Notes under the pieces: model-generated
The model's input: the letters and a program-made list of their open reading frames with translations, nothing else
Told to the model about the DNA's origin: nothing
The model's database searches: none
NCBI RefSeq assembly: GCF_902498825.1
Contig: NZ_LR701459.1
Span: 681,001 to 745,000 of the forward strand
Reading direction: 5' to 3'
From: Rhizobium sp. EC-SD404
GTDB taxonomy: Bacteria > Pseudomonadota > Alphaproteobacteria > Rhizobiales > Rhizobiaceae
DNA: 64,000 nucleotides
Position numbers and translations under genes: made by a program
Shown: one piece after another, positions 1 to 16,487 of the stretch
Layout of the letters: every line of letters begins with the position of its first letter
Numbering within the stretch: position 1 is the first letter of the stretch

Positions 1-407
1 CTCGACCACGGCACAATGCGCAGGCGGCCGTCATAGGTCATGTCGGGACGATCGTCGCGCTCAGCCCAAGCGGCGGGACCGACCCCGTCGATGAGCGGAT
101 TGCCCGTCGGCGTCATCGGTGCGCCCGGCCATGGGGCGACGCGCATCGCGGCGATCGGCCGGCGGTCGCGCTTGTCATTCGGCACAGTGTAGGTGCCGGC
201 GCCGTGTGGCCGCAGGAAGGTCTTCGGCTCCGCCATCAGCAGTTCGTTGGGGCGGTGAAGCTGCCCGCCGGGGTCGCGCTCGAGCGGATAGCCCTCGCGG
301 CGGTCTTCGCGGCGGATGTAAAAGATGAGGCCGGCGAAGAAGAGCCAGAAGGCGTAAAGCGCCAGCTGGGCAACGTCGATATAGCCTGTGATTGCGCCGA
401 TTTCCAT
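1..407 (-). CDS. puhA: Photosynthetic reaction centre H subunit PuhA (5' part only)
   Basis: Only the first 135 codons are in the window; the gene continues past the left edge. The frame opens with ATG behind an AAGGA-type site and encodes a short periplasmic N-terminus, one membrane helix at about residues 12-31, then a charged RREDRREGYPLE stretch and a soluble domain, which is the normal layout of the H subunit. PuhA caps the L/M reaction centre on the cytoplasmic side and helps proton delivery to QB. It lies 26 nt downstream of lhaA at the end of the bchFNBHLM-lhaA-puhA unit, an order well conserved in phototrophic alphaproteobacteria. Identification is secure; the missing part is only a window effect. 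Confidence 0.95.
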   Translation of the reverse strand, partial: MEIGAITGYIDVAQLALYAFWLFFAGLIFYIRREDRREGYPLERDPGGQLHRPNELLMAEPKTFLRPHGAGTYTVPNDKRDRRPIAAMRVAPWPGAPMTPTGNPLIDGVGPAAWAERDDRPDMTYDGRLRIVPWS

Positions 408-433
408 TGCCGTGTCCTTCCTCCGTCCCCGAG

Positions 434-1863
434 CTAGTTGGGGAATTCCATCATGCCGAAGCGTTCACGCGCTGCGCCGACCTGCGGGCCCGGATACCGG
501 GCGAGGGGGCCGATCGCGATGAGCGTGGCGAAGAGCAGTCCAATTTCGATGTGGTAGACGACGCCGTAGCCGGCCGAGACCTGGTCGAAGACCGAGCCCT
601 GAGCGGCAAGGTGCGTGACGCCGTCGCGGATCAGTCCGCCGGCCGCGATACCGAGCCCCATGGAGGTGGCCTGCACCGCGCCCCAAGCGCCAAGCGCCAT
701 GCCGCTGTCGCCATCGTCGGACAAATCCATTGCAGCGGTGAGCATGCTTACCGCGAAAAGCCCGCCGCCGAGCCCAATCAAGGCCGTGCCAAGACGGAAG
801 ATCAGGGCCGATTCCAGCGGTGCCGCGATGATGACGAGCGAGAAGGCCGGAACACCCACCAGCGCGCCGATGGCCGACAGGCGATACGCGTTGAAACCTG
901 ACGACAAGAGCCGCGCGGCGATGGTGAGGCCGACCAGCGTGCCGGTTGCGAGAATGGCCGTCAGCATCGTCGTCGCGCCGACCGTCAAGGCGAGGACCTG
1001 GCCACCATAGGGCTCGAGCAGCACATCCTGCATGGAGAACGCCGCTGTTCCGAGTGCCAGCGCGGCGAGAAGGCGCCCGGAGCGTCCCGACGCCATGAAA
1101 GAGGCCCAGGCTTCGGCAAAGGCCGGCCGGGGACGGTCGTGGCGGGTGCGTGCGGGATCGCGGCCTTCCTGCTTCCAGAGCGCGATGATGTTCAGCGCCA
1201 TCGTGACCATCGCGGCGCCCTGCACGACCTGGATGAGCCGCAGATGCGTGTAGTCGGCCAGCAGTGTCGAGAAGACGATCGCGGACACGAGCATCCCGAC
1301 CAAGAGGAAAACGTAGAGCAGGGCGACGACGCGCGGGCGATTCTTCGGTTCTGCAAGATCGCAGGCGAGTGCCAGCCCGGCGGTCTGTGTTATGTGCATG
1401 CCGGCGCCGACCAACAGGAACGCAAGCGCTGCGCCGATCTGCCCGCCGAGGGGACCATAATGGCCATCGCCCGAGAGCAGGAGGAGCGCGAACGGCATGA
1501 TGGCCAAGCCGCCGAACTGAAGCAGCGTGCCCATCCAGATGAAGGGAACCCGGCGCCAGCCCAGATAGGAGCGGTAGGTATCCGAGCGATGGCCGATCAG
1601 CGCACGCAGCGGGGCGGCGACGATCGGCAGCGCCACCATGAGCGCGACCAGTGCGGCCGGAACGTTGAGCTCGACGATCATGACGCGGTTCAAGGTGCCG
1701 GTCAGGAGCACCATGGCCATGCCGACGGAGACCTGGAAGAGCGAAAGGCGGAGCAGTCGTGCAAGCGGCAGCCCGGGGCTCGCGGCATCGGCGAACGGCA
1801 GGAAGCGTGTCCCAACCGAGCGCCAGAGCAACGCCAATCCCGTCTTGTGGCTGCGCGCAGTGC

Positions 1864-1867
<4 letters not shown>
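434..1867 (-). CDS. lhaA: LhaA, PucC-family light-harvesting 1 assembly membrane protein
   Basis: A 477-residue, very hydrophobic protein with about twelve predicted membrane spans belonging to the PucC/BCH branch of the major facilitator fold. LhaA (also F1696) acts in the inner membrane in assembly of the LH1 antenna, probably handling bacteriochlorophyll or polypeptides. The start ATG overlaps the bchM stop by ATGA, and puhA follows after 26 nt, which is the family's standard genomic slot. A paralogue lies at 13911-15284 in the bchG-bchP operon; position next to puhA decides this one is LhaA rather than PucC. Full length, no damage seen. Confidence 0.92.
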
Positions 1868-7148
<5,281 letters not shown>

Positions 7149-7174
<26 letters not shown>

Positions 7175-8677
7175 CGTAGAGCGTCTCGATTGTGATGGTG
7201 GACAGACCGTGGTCTGCGGCGAAACGTTCTGTGTTGCGGCGGGCTTTGCCGCGCACGAAGAAGGGGATCTTTTTCAGTTCGCTTTCAGCGTCCTGGGCCC
7301 AGTTGGCAGCGCTCGAGGCTTGGGGTTGCGGTGCTTCCGGCTCGACAGATTTCTGGCTTGCGGGAGCAAGGTGCGAAGGGTTCGCGCCGTCATGAAATTC
7401 GAAGTCGTTGCGGAACATGCCGAGGAGATGTTCCTCGAGGCCCATCATCAGCGGGTGGACCCAGCTGTCGAAAATGACGTTCGCGCCTTCAGGTCCCATC
7501 TGCGGCGAATAGCGCGCGGGGAAATCCTGCACGTGAACCGGTGCCGAGATGACCGCGCAGGGAATCTGCAGCCGTTTGGCGACATGACGTTCCATCTGGG
7601 TGCCGAGCACGAGTTCCGGCTGGGCCGCAATGATCGCATCCTCGACTTCCAGGTGGTCGTCGGTGATCAGCGCTTCGAGACCGTAAGCCTTTGCGGCTGC
7701 ACGAACGTCGCGGGCAAATTCGCGCGTGTAGGTGCCGAGACCGCAAACGTTGAAGCCGAGCTCGTCGCGCGCGATTCGAGCGGCGGCGATGGCGTGGGTC
7801 GCATCGCCGAAGATGAAGACACGCTTGCCGGTCAGGTAGTTGCTGTCGATCGAGGCGGCGTACCATGGTGCCCGCGACTGGACGGTGGCGAGCGCAGCAT
7901 CAACGTCGAGACCGGCCAGTTGAGCCACCTCTGCGACGAAATCGCGGCACGCGCCGCTGCCGATCGGCACGGTCTTGGTGAAGGGCTGGCCGTGGCGCTC
8001 TTTCAGGAAATTGGCGGTCGTCGCGGCAATCTCGGGATAGAGCACGACGTTGAAGGCAGCCTGCGGGAGCCGGGCGAGATCATGCACGGATGCGCCGAGC
8101 GGTGCCACGACATTGACCGTCACGCCGATCGAGACCAGCAGCCGGCGGATTTCCTCAATGTCGTCGCGGTGGCGAAAGCCGAGCGCCGTAGGACCTAAGA
8201 TGTTGCAGCTGGCCAGATTGCGGCCTTCAGGCGTCGGGCCGGCGGCAAAGCTGCGGACCAGGCGATAGAAGGTTTCGGCAGCGCCCCAGTTTTCCTTCTT
8301 CTGGTAGGAGGGCAGCTCGAGCGGCACGACGGGAATGGAAAGGCCAAGCGCTGCGGCAAGCCCGCCCGGATCGTCCTGCAGCAGCTCTGCCGTGCAGGAG
8401 GCCCCGACGATCATTGCGTCGGGCTGGAAGCGGGCCGCTGCTTGCGCGCAGGCGGTCTTAAAGATCGCTGCGGTGTCGGCGCCAAGATCGCGCGCCTGGA
8501 AGGTGGTGTAGGTGACCGGCGGACGCTTGGCGTCGCGCTCGATCATCGTGAACAGCAGATCGGCGTAGGTGTCGCCCTGCGGTGCATGCAGCACGTAATG
8601 AAGCCCGCGCATGGCGGTTGCGATCCGCATCGCGCCGACATGGGGTGGGCCTTCATATGTCCACATCGCAAGCTGCA

Positions 8678-8678
<1 letters not shown>
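7149..8678 (-). CDS. bchB: Dark-operative protochlorophyllide reductase subunit BchB
   Basis: A 509-residue nitrogenase-fold catalytic subunit that pairs with BchN. It starts [17 protein letters not shown], the classical BchB N-terminus; with this start the unusual aspartate ligand of the NB cluster falls exactly at residue 36 (GD in [10 protein letters not shown]). A GTG one codon upstream is also open, but the ATG forms a TGATG junction with the bchN stop and fits the family. The conserved C-terminal domain ends near AHYSR and overlaps bchH. Acts with BchL to reduce protochlorophyllide to chlorophyllide without light. Confidence 0.96.
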
Positions 8679-10494
<1,816 letters not shown>

Positions 10495-10560
10495 GCGCCT
10501 TGCCTCCTGCTGCACTGAACTGCAGCTGTTGAAAGGAGAGTACTGCCGCACGGAGGCATG

Positions 10561-10578
10561 TGTCAACTAAACATGACG
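10561..10578. promoter_or_regulatory. Candidate PpsR site over the bchF -35 box
   Basis: TGT-N12-ACG, one mismatch from the PpsR/CrtJ consensus TGT-N12-ACA. On the minus strand its right half is TTGACA (10566-10561), a perfect -35 box, with a weak -10 (TACTCT) about 18 nt further toward bchF. PpsR binding here would block RNA polymerase at the bchF promoter. The layout repeats that of the perfect site before bchG. Confidence 0.6.
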
Positions 10579-10595
10579 TACATCTGGATTTACAA

Positions 10596-10613
10596 TGTCG
10601 TGCAATTGGGTCA
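10596..10613. promoter_or_regulatory. Second candidate PpsR half-dyad in the bchF-aerR intergenic region
   Basis: TGT-N12-TCA, one mismatch from the PpsR consensus, 17 bp from the first site. PpsR tetramers commonly bind two nearby dyads cooperatively, so the pair may form one operator controlling bchF and the divergent aerR-ppsR transcript. The weaker match makes this less certain than 10561-10578. The rest of 10495-10728 shows no other clear element. Confidence 0.42.
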
Positions 10614-10728
10614 TGCTCAGCTGACATTGAAGATACCCTTGGCGCCGGATCGACCATTCCTTCGACGCCTTTCTTTGGTGCCCGATCAACACCAGTCATG
10701 GCGATGGGGTCGTCGAGCGAGGTGGCCC

Positions 10729-11508
10729 ATGAGCGATACTGCACATCGCATTCATGCAGTCAGACCGAACGGTCGGTCTGCCGATTACCTGCGGCAAATC
10801 GGCGCGAAACGTCCGTTTGCACCGTTGCTTCCGATCGATGAGGTGATGATCGCGGCCTTTACCGAGACGCTGCGAGCGCCTGGCTTCTGGGCATGCGAGC
10901 GTTCGGTCGACATCCTGCGCGATCGGTTGCAGCCACGGCAAACCATTCAAGATGCTGTATTTTCACCGGCCGCACGCCTTGCGGGCGCTTATTGGTCGAG
11001 CGACGTCTGGTCATTTCTCGATGTGACGGTTGCCGTCTCGCGGTTGAAGCGTCTTCTGGCGCAGGAAGCTCGGCAGAACCATCAAGCCCCAAAAATCGGC
11101 GCCCGCTCGATCCTGCTTTCGGCAGCGCCGGGCGAAACGCATGATTTCGGCCTTCATTACGTGGCACTGGCGTTCGAACGCGCAGGATACGCGGTCGATC
11201 TGCGCACCGGCGCCGATGAGGCCGAACTCATGTCGGCGCTGGTTATGCACAGATACGACCTCGTGGGGCTGTCTCTCTCGGCCCAATGCTTGCTCGACAG
11301 GTTGACATTGTTTATCGGGAGCGTTCGTAACAGGGATAAGACCCGTGACGTTTTATTCCTCGTCGGAGGTAATGCGTTCGTCAGTTGCCCTGAGTACGCC
11401 GCTTGTGTCGGTGCCGACTTCTTGGCGACAGATCCCGACACGGCAGTTTTCCTTGCACAGCTGCGATTGGGTTCGCATGCGGGGCGGGAGCAAGCTTTGG
11501 CGCGGTAG
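10729..11508 (+). CDS. aerR: AerR/PpaA, B12-binding antirepressor of photosynthesis genes
   Basis: A 259-residue protein with a C-terminal cobalamin-binding (B12-binding 2) domain. The PGETHDFG motif is at residues 134-141; His138 or His143 could be the axial cobalamin ligand by analogy with AerR. In Rhodobacter AerR/PpaA with B12 changes how CrtJ/PpsR binds DNA and so couples pigment genes to light. The frame is open from 10558, but ATG 10729 with a GAGGTGG site in front gives the usual size. It is followed after 22 nt by ppsR and is divergent from bchF, which is the conserved place for this regulator pair. Confidence 0.88.
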   Translation: MSDTAHRIHAVRPNGRSADYLRQIGAKRPFAPLLPIDEVMIAAFTETLRAPGFWACERSVDILRDRLQPRQTIQDAVFSPAARLAGAYWSSDVWSFLDVTVAVSRLKRLLAQEARQNHQAPKIGARSILLSAAPGETHDFGLHYVALAFERAGYAVDLRTGADEAELMSALVMHRYDLVGLSLSAQCLLDRLTLFIGSVRNRDKTRDVLFLVGGNAFVSCPEYAACVGADFLATDPDTAVFLAQLRLGSHAGREQALAR

Positions 11509-11530
11509 GTAAAGGAATTGGACGGCCTTG

Positions 11531-12955
11531 ATGGACCATCAACCTGCCGACGAGTTCAGTCGCTCCTTTGCGAGCCAGCAATCTTTGCTGGGTGATCTCG
11601 GCCCGGCTGCCATCGTGGCCATCGCCCAGACCGCATCCGACATCACGCTCGTCTTGAACGCCGACGGAACCGTCATCGACGTCGCCTACCGCGACCGCGA
11701 CCTGTCGAAATATCGCCCGGAGTCGTGGGTCGGTCGACTTTTTGCGGAGACCGTGACGGTCGAGAGCCTTGAGAAGGTCGAGGCGCTGCTTGCCGATGCG
11801 GCGCACAGTCCGCGCACGCGGGCGCGGCAGGTCAATCACCCGGCTTCCGGTTTTCCCGATCTGCCGGTGTCCTATGCGCTTTTGAGCTTTCCGGATCAGA
11901 AGATCCATCTCGCCCTCGGCTCCGACCTGCGCGGTGTGGCCCAGATGCAGCAGCGGCTGGTGGCGGCGCAGATCGAGATGGAGCGGGACTATCGCCGGCT
12001 GCGCGATGCGGAAGCACGGTATCGGGTGCTGTTTCAGGCCGAAGATGAAGGACTGGTTGCGCTCGACGGCACGAGCCTGCGCATCATCGATGCCAATGAG
12101 GCTGCCGGCCGCCTTTTCGGGCGTCCGGTTGCAAAGCTCATCGGCATGTCCTCCGTCCAGCTTTTTGCTGCCAGCGAGCCTGCGGAACTGGCGGCGACGC
12201 TGGCCGACGTGCGCGCGCGTGGCGTCGCAGAACAGATCGTTGTCAACGCCGCCGACGGTATCGGCGCTCTCAGTCTCTCGATTATCCCATTCCGTCTTGC
12301 CGGGGCGGTGGAGCTTCTGATCCGTATCAAGCCGAGCGGAAGCCCGATGTCGGGGGAAGCCCATGGCAGGGATTTCTTCAGCGGTTTGCCCGATGGCCAT
12401 GTGGTTACCGATCGGCAGGGCGTGGTGCTGGAGGCGAACCCGGCTTTTCTCGATCTCATCCGTGTCCTCAGCCCGGAGCGGGTCGTCGGCAAGTCGCTCG
12501 ACAACTGGCTCGGGGCGACCGGCGTGGACGTACAGATCATCCTATCCAATCTGCGCGAGCACCGTGTCGTCAGCCGGTTCCAGACGATTTTGCGCGATGG
12601 CTTCGGCGGCCGACATGATGTCGAATTGTCGGCGGGGCAGATCGACGAGGGTGGCGGCACGTTCGGGTTCTCGATCCGAGAAGTTGCCGCTGTCGCCGCA
12701 GATGCCGTGCGCACCGCCGGCGAGGGCGGGCTCCCTTATCAGGTGGAGCAATTCGCGGATCTGGTTGGGCGCGTCCCGCTCAAGGATCTCGTTCGGGACA
12801 CGTCCGACATTATTGAGAAGATGTGCATCGAATCCGCGCTTCGCCTGACGGGCAACAATCGCGCATCGGCGGCCGAGATGCTCGGGTTGAGCCGGCAGAG
12901 CCTCTATATCAAACTGCGCCGCTACAATCTGGCCGACTTTACCGGCGAGGATTGA
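11531..12955 (+). CDS. ppsR: Photosynthesis gene transcriptional repressor PpsR/CrtJ
   Basis: A 474-residue regulator with tandem PAS-type domains and a C-terminal Fis-type helix-turn-helix (about residues 430-470, NNRASAAEMLGLSRQSLYIKL). PpsR represses bch, crt and puc genes under oxygen by binding TGT-N12-ACA. The protein has a single cysteine, Cys432 (EKMCIESAL), which corresponds in position to the HTH-proximal redox cysteine of Rhodobacter PpsR; the PAS-region cysteine is absent, so an intramolecular disulfide switch is not possible. Start ATG 11531 follows an AAGGAA site; a TTG just before it is also open. Confidence 0.94.
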   Translation: MDHQPADEFSRSFASQQSLLGDLGPAAIVAIAQTASDITLVLNADGTVIDVAYRDRDLSKYRPESWVGRLFAETVTVESLEKVEALLADAAHSPRTRARQVNHPASGFPDLPVSYALLSFPDQKIHLALGSDLRGVAQMQQRLVAAQIEMERDYRRLRDAEARYRVLFQAEDEGLVALDGTSLRIIDANEAAGRLFGRPVAKLIGMSSVQLFAASEPAELAATLADVRARGVAEQIVVNAADGIGALSLSIIPFRLAGAVELLIRIKPSGSPMSGEAHGRDFFSGLPDGHVVTDRQGVVLEANPAFLDLIRVLSPERVVGKSLDNWLGATGVDVQIILSNLREHRVVSRFQTILRDGFGGRHDVELSAGQIDEGGGTFGFSIREVAAVAADAVRTAGEGGLPYQVEQFADLVGRVPLKDLVRDTSDIIEKMCIESALRLTGNNRASAAEMLGLSRQSLYIKLRRYNLADFTGED

Positions 12956-12996
12956 TGTCAATTTGAATTGACAGTCTTTAGCGTCAGTCGTAGCTT
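12956..12996 (+). promoter_or_regulatory. bchG promoter with perfect PpsR palindrome
   Basis: Directly after the ppsR stop lies TGTCAATTTGAATTGACA (12956-12973), a perfect TGT-N12-ACA dyad. Its right half contains TTGACA (12968-12973); 17 nt later comes TAGCTT (12991-12996) as a plausible -10. The expected start of transcription is within a few bases of the bchG ATG at 13003, and no Shine-Dalgarno sequence is visible, so the transcript may be leaderless. PpsR bound here would cover the -35 box. Confidence 0.8.
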
Positions 12997-13002
12997 TCCG
13001 CT

Positions 13003-13914
13003 ATGGCCCAGTCTGCGACCGCGCATCCACGCCCTGCCTATCCCTCGCTCTCGGCGACGATTGCGCTGTTGAAGCCCATCACGTGGTTTGCGCCGATGTG
13101 GGCGTTCGGCTGCGGCGTCGTAGCCTCCGGCGTGCCGCTTCAGGAGCGCTGGGTCGCCATCCTGCTCGGTATTCTTCTCGCCGGTCCGCTTGTTTGCGGG
13201 GCGAGCCAGGCGGCCAATGACTGGTACGACCGCTTCGTCGATGCGATCAACGAGCCGCACAGGGTGGTGCCTTCCGGCCGCATGCCGGGACGCTGGGCAT
13301 TTCATATCGCAGCCATCGCAAGCGTCATCTCGCTGTGGATAGGGTATCTCCTTGGCCCCTGGGTGCTGGGCGCAACGGTGGTCGGGCTCATTCTCGCCTG
13401 GATCTATAGTGCGCCACCGCTTCGGCTTAAGCGCAATGGCTGGCTTGGTGCCGCCGCCGTCGGGCTCTGCTACGAAGGCTTGCCCTGGTTTACGGCCGCG
13501 GCTGCGGCGCTTGGCGGCTATCCGGGCCACAAGACGCTGATCATCGCGCTGCTCTACAGCATCGGCGCGCACGGGATCATGACGCTCAACGATTTCAAGG
13601 CTGTCGAGGGCGATCGGCGGATGGGCCTTGCTTCCTTGCCGGTGACGCTTGGAACCGATCGGGCCTGCCAGGTCGCCTGCTTCTTCATGGCCGCCGCGCA
13701 ATTCGCCGTGGTCGCCTTGCTCATTGTTTGGGGCGCACCGATGCACGCTGCGATCGTCGCGGCCCTGATCGTCGTGCAGCTTGGTCTCATGCGCCGGCTT
13801 CTCGCTGATCCAGAAGGACGTGCCGCCTGGTACAACGCGACCGGCACGACGCTCTATGTTCTCGGCATGCTCGCTGCTGCTTTTGCACTTCGCGGCTTTC
13901 CGGGCGGGCTATGA
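13003..13914 (+). CDS. bchG: Bacteriochlorophyll synthase BchG
   Basis: A 303-residue polytopic prenyltransferase of the UbiA family. The first Asp-rich motif is at about residues 72-87 (ANDWYDRFVDAINEPHR), the form typical of chlorophyll synthases. BchG esterifies bacteriochlorophyllide a with geranylgeranyl diphosphate in the inner membrane. The start is fixed by similarity of the N-terminal LLKPITWFAPMWAFGCG region to other BchG proteins, although no ribosome site precedes it. The stop overlaps the next gene as ATGA, giving a bchG-pucC-like-bchP operon. Confidence 0.95.
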   Translation: MAQSATAHPRPAYPSLSATIALLKPITWFAPMWAFGCGVVASGVPLQERWVAILLGILLAGPLVCGASQAANDWYDRFVDAINEPHRVVPSGRMPGRWAFHIAAIASVISLWIGYLLGPWVLGATVVGLILAWIYSAPPLRLKRNGWLGAAAVGLCYEGLPWFTAAAAALGGYPGHKTLIIALLYSIGAHGIMTLNDFKAVEGDRRMGLASLPVTLGTDRACQVACFFMAAAQFAVVALLIVWGAPMHAAIVAALIVVQLGLMRRLLADPEGRAAWYNATGTTLYVLGMLAAAFALRGFPGGL

Positions 13915-15284
13915 CGATGAGCGACGCGAAACCCGCAAACGCACTCGCTTGGATCGACATCGTTCGGCTCGGCCTCGTCCAAGCCTCGCTCGGCGCCGTT
14001 GCGGTGCTGTCGACGTCCACGCTGAACCGGGTGATGGTCGTTGAACTGGCGCTGGCGGCTATGGTGCCGGGCATCCTGGTGACACTTCATTATGGCGTTC
14101 AGATAACGCGGCCGTTGTGGGGCCATGGCTCCGATGCCGGCGGTCGCCGCACGCCGTGGATCCTCGGAGGAATCGCGCTCGCGGGCCTCGGAAGCGTGGG
14201 GGCTGCCGCTGCAAGCGCGTTGATGGCGACGAACTTCGCGCTGGGCATGGCGCTCGCTGTGGTCGATTTCATCCTGATCGGGATCGGCATCGGTGCTGCC
14301 GGCACATCGCTGCTGGCACTTCTTGCCACCAACACCGCCGCGCCCCGCCGCGCAGGAGCCGCCACGCTCGTCTGGTTGATGATGATTGCCGGCATGGCGC
14401 TCACGTCCATTGCAGCGGGCGCCTGGCTCGATCCTTTCACGCCAAGCAGGCTCGTCCTCGTCACGGCGATCGTCAGTATTGCTGCGCTGGCGCTGGCTGG
14501 ACTGTCGCTTGCCGGTATCGAAAGCAGACTGCGCCGCAATCCGCAGCTTGCGCCCGAACAGGCGGCCGTGAAGGTGTCGTTCCGCGAAAGCCTTGTTGAC
14601 GCCTGGGCTGACGGGCAGGCGCGTCGCTTCACCATCTTCGTCTTTCTGTCGATGCTTGCCTTCAGTGCGCAGGATCTCATCCTGGAGCCCTACGCCGGCC
14701 TCGTCTTCGCGATGACGCCCGGAGAAACGACGACGCTTTCCGGTATCCAGAGCGGTGGTGTCTTCATGGGCATGCTTCTGGTGGGCCTTCTTGGCAGCAG
14801 CCTCGGCCGCACGCGCCCGGGCGTTCTGAAAATCTTCACGGTCACCGGCTGCATCGCTTCGGCGGTGGCGCTGGCGCTGCTCGGGGCGTCCTCGCAGAGC
14901 CCCGGGGCATGGCCGTTGACCGCCAATGTGTTCGCGCTCGGTTTTTCCAATGGCGTGTTCGCCGTTGCCGCGATCGGCTCCATGATGGCGCTTGCCGGTG
15001 CTGCCAACAGGCATGGAGAACGGCCGCGCGAGGGCATGCGCATGGGCCTTTGGGGCGCAGCGCAGGCAATCGCTTTCGGCCTGGGTGGATTTGCGGGCAC
15101 GATCGTCGTCGACATCGCCCGGTCCGTGCTCGCCGTCGAAGAGGCCTATGCGCTGGTGTTCATGATCGAAGCCGGTCTCTTCCTGATTGCAGCCGCCGTC
15201 GCTTTTGCGATCGTCATGCCGTCCTCGGCCAGACCGCGCGTGACGACCAATCCTTCTCCAGATGTCCTGCAACCCGCGGAGTAA
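13911..15284 (+). CDS. PucC/BCH-family MFS protein between bchG and bchP
   Basis: A 457-residue protein with about twelve membrane segments, of the same family as LhaA (434-1867). The gene between bchG and bchP is conserved in purple bacteria (called orf428 or bch2 in Rhodobacter) and is thought to act in delivery of bacteriochlorophyll to light-harvesting complexes, but its exact role is unsettled. It overlaps bchG by 4 nt, and bchP begins 3 nt after its stop, so the three are surely co-transcribed. PucC proper normally sits with pucBA, so this symbol is not used. Confidence 0.85.
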   Translation: MTMSDAKPANALAWIDIVRLGLVQASLGAVAVLSTSTLNRVMVVELALAAMVPGILVTLHYGVQITRPLWGHGSDAGGRRTPWILGGIALAGLGSVGAAAASALMATNFALGMALAVVDFILIGIGIGAAGTSLLALLATNTAAPRRAGAATLVWLMMIAGMALTSIAAGAWLDPFTPSRLVLVTAIVSIAALALAGLSLAGIESRLRRNPQLAPEQAAVKVSFRESLVDAWADGQARRFTIFVFLSMLAFSAQDLILEPYAGLVFAMTPGETTTLSGIQSGGVFMGMLLVGLLGSSLGRTRPGVLKIFTVTGCIASAVALALLGASSQSPGAWPLTANVFALGFSNGVFAVAAIGSMMALAGAANRHGERPREGMRMGLWGAAQAIAFGLGGFAGTIVVDIARSVLAVEEAYALVFMIEAGLFLIAAAVAFAIVMPSSARPRVTTNPSPDVLQPAE

Positions 15285-15287
15285 GCC

Positions 15288-16487
15288 ATGAGCCCTGCCG
15301 AATACGACGTTGCGATCATCGGTGGAGGCCCGGCGGGAGCGACGACCGCACATGAGCTGGTCAAGTCCGGCGCCAGCGTTCTGCTGCTCGATCGGGAAGG
15401 GCGGCCAAAGCCTTGCGGCGGAGCGGTTCCGCCCCGGCTGATCGAGGATTTCGCCATTCCTCCGGAACAGATCGTGGCGCGTGTCGGCTCGGCGCGTATC
15501 ATTTCGCCCAAGTCGCAGGCGGTCGAGATGACGATCGACGGACATCGCCGCCGTGCTGGAACATCCTATGTCGGCATGGTCGACCGTGAGCATTTCGATC
15601 GCTGGCTGAGACGGCGGGCGCAAGCTGTCGGCGCCCATGTCGAGCAAGGCACGTTCGATCGCGTCGAAGAACGGACCGGCGGCGGCTTCGCGCTCAATTA
15701 CCGCGATGCGCACGGTGCGCGCGTTTCGTGTCGGTCGCGGCTGGTCATCGGTGCGGATGGAGCGAATTCGGCAGTGCGGCGGCAGATGTTTCCGTCGTCG
15801 GCGCGGCCGCCTTACGTCTTCGCCTATCATGAAATCGTCCGTTCACCCGACAGCCTGGAGTTCGACCAGTCGCGATGCGATGTCGTCTATGATGGGGCCA
15901 TCTCGCCGGATTTTTACGGCTGGGTCTTTCCGCATGGGGCAGTAACGAGCGTCGGCGTCGGCAGCGCCAAGAAAGGGTTCGATCTGAAAGCCGCCACCGG
16001 CGAGTTGCGGCGTCGATCCGGGCTCGGCGATGCGGAAATCATCAGGCGTGAAGGTGCGCCGCTGCCGCTCTATCCCTTGAAGCGCTTCGACAACGGCCGC
16101 GGCGTTCTCTTGATCGGCGATGCCGCCGGCGTCGTGGCGCCGTCATCGGGCGAGGGCATCTACTACGCCATGTGCAGCGGCGAACTGGCGGGCCATGCGG
16201 CGCTGGAAGCACTGCGGACCAACGACGTGCGTGCATTGAAAAGCGTGCGCAGCGAATTCGGGCGCATGCATGGGCGCACCTTCTTCATCCTGCGGATGAT
16301 GCAGTATTTCTGGTACTCGAGCGATGGCCGCCGCGAGCGGTTCGTTTCCATGTGTCGCGATCCAGACGTCCAGAAGCTCACCTGGGAATCCTACCTCGAC
16401 AAGCAGATCGTGCGGCGCGAGCCGATGGCGCATCTGCGCGTCTTCCTCAAGGACATGTCGCATCTGATGGGCATCGCCAAGGCATGA
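15288..16487 (+). CDS. bchP: Geranylgeranyl reductase BchP
   Basis: A 399-residue FAD-dependent reductase. The dinucleotide-binding fingerprint IIGGGPAGATTAHEL is near residue 8 and the second FAD motif LIGDAAGVVAPSSGEG near residue 270. BchP saturates three double bonds of the geranylgeranyl tail of bacteriochlorophyll to give phytyl. It follows the PucC-like gene by 3 nt, and its stop overlaps the small membrane ORF downstream as ATGA. The length is normal. Confidence 0.95.
   Translation: MSPAEYDVAIIGGGPAGATTAHELVKSGASVLLLDREGRPKPCGGAVPPRLIEDFAIPPEQIVARVGSARIISPKSQAVEMTIDGHRRRAGTSYVGMVDREHFDRWLRRRAQAVGAHVEQGTFDRVEERTGGGFALNYRDAHGARVSCRSRLVIGADGANSAVRRQMFPSSARPPYVFAYHEIVRSPDSLEFDQSRCDVVYDGAISPDFYGWVFPHGAVTSVGVGSAKKGFDLKAATGELRRRSGLGDAEIIRREGAPLPLYPLKRFDNGRGVLLIGDAAGVVAPSSGEGIYYAMCSGELAGHAALEALRTNDVRALKSVRSEFGRMHGRTFFILRMMQYFWYSSDGRRERFVSMCRDPDVQKLTWESYLDKQIVRREPMAHLRVFLKDMSHLMGIAKA

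Noticed and set aside
13854..15830. A 658-codon open frame on the minus strand opposite the PucC-like gene and bchP
   Set aside because: It is antisense to two well-supported genes, has an arginine-rich low-complexity composition and no domain; it follows from high GC and codon bias.
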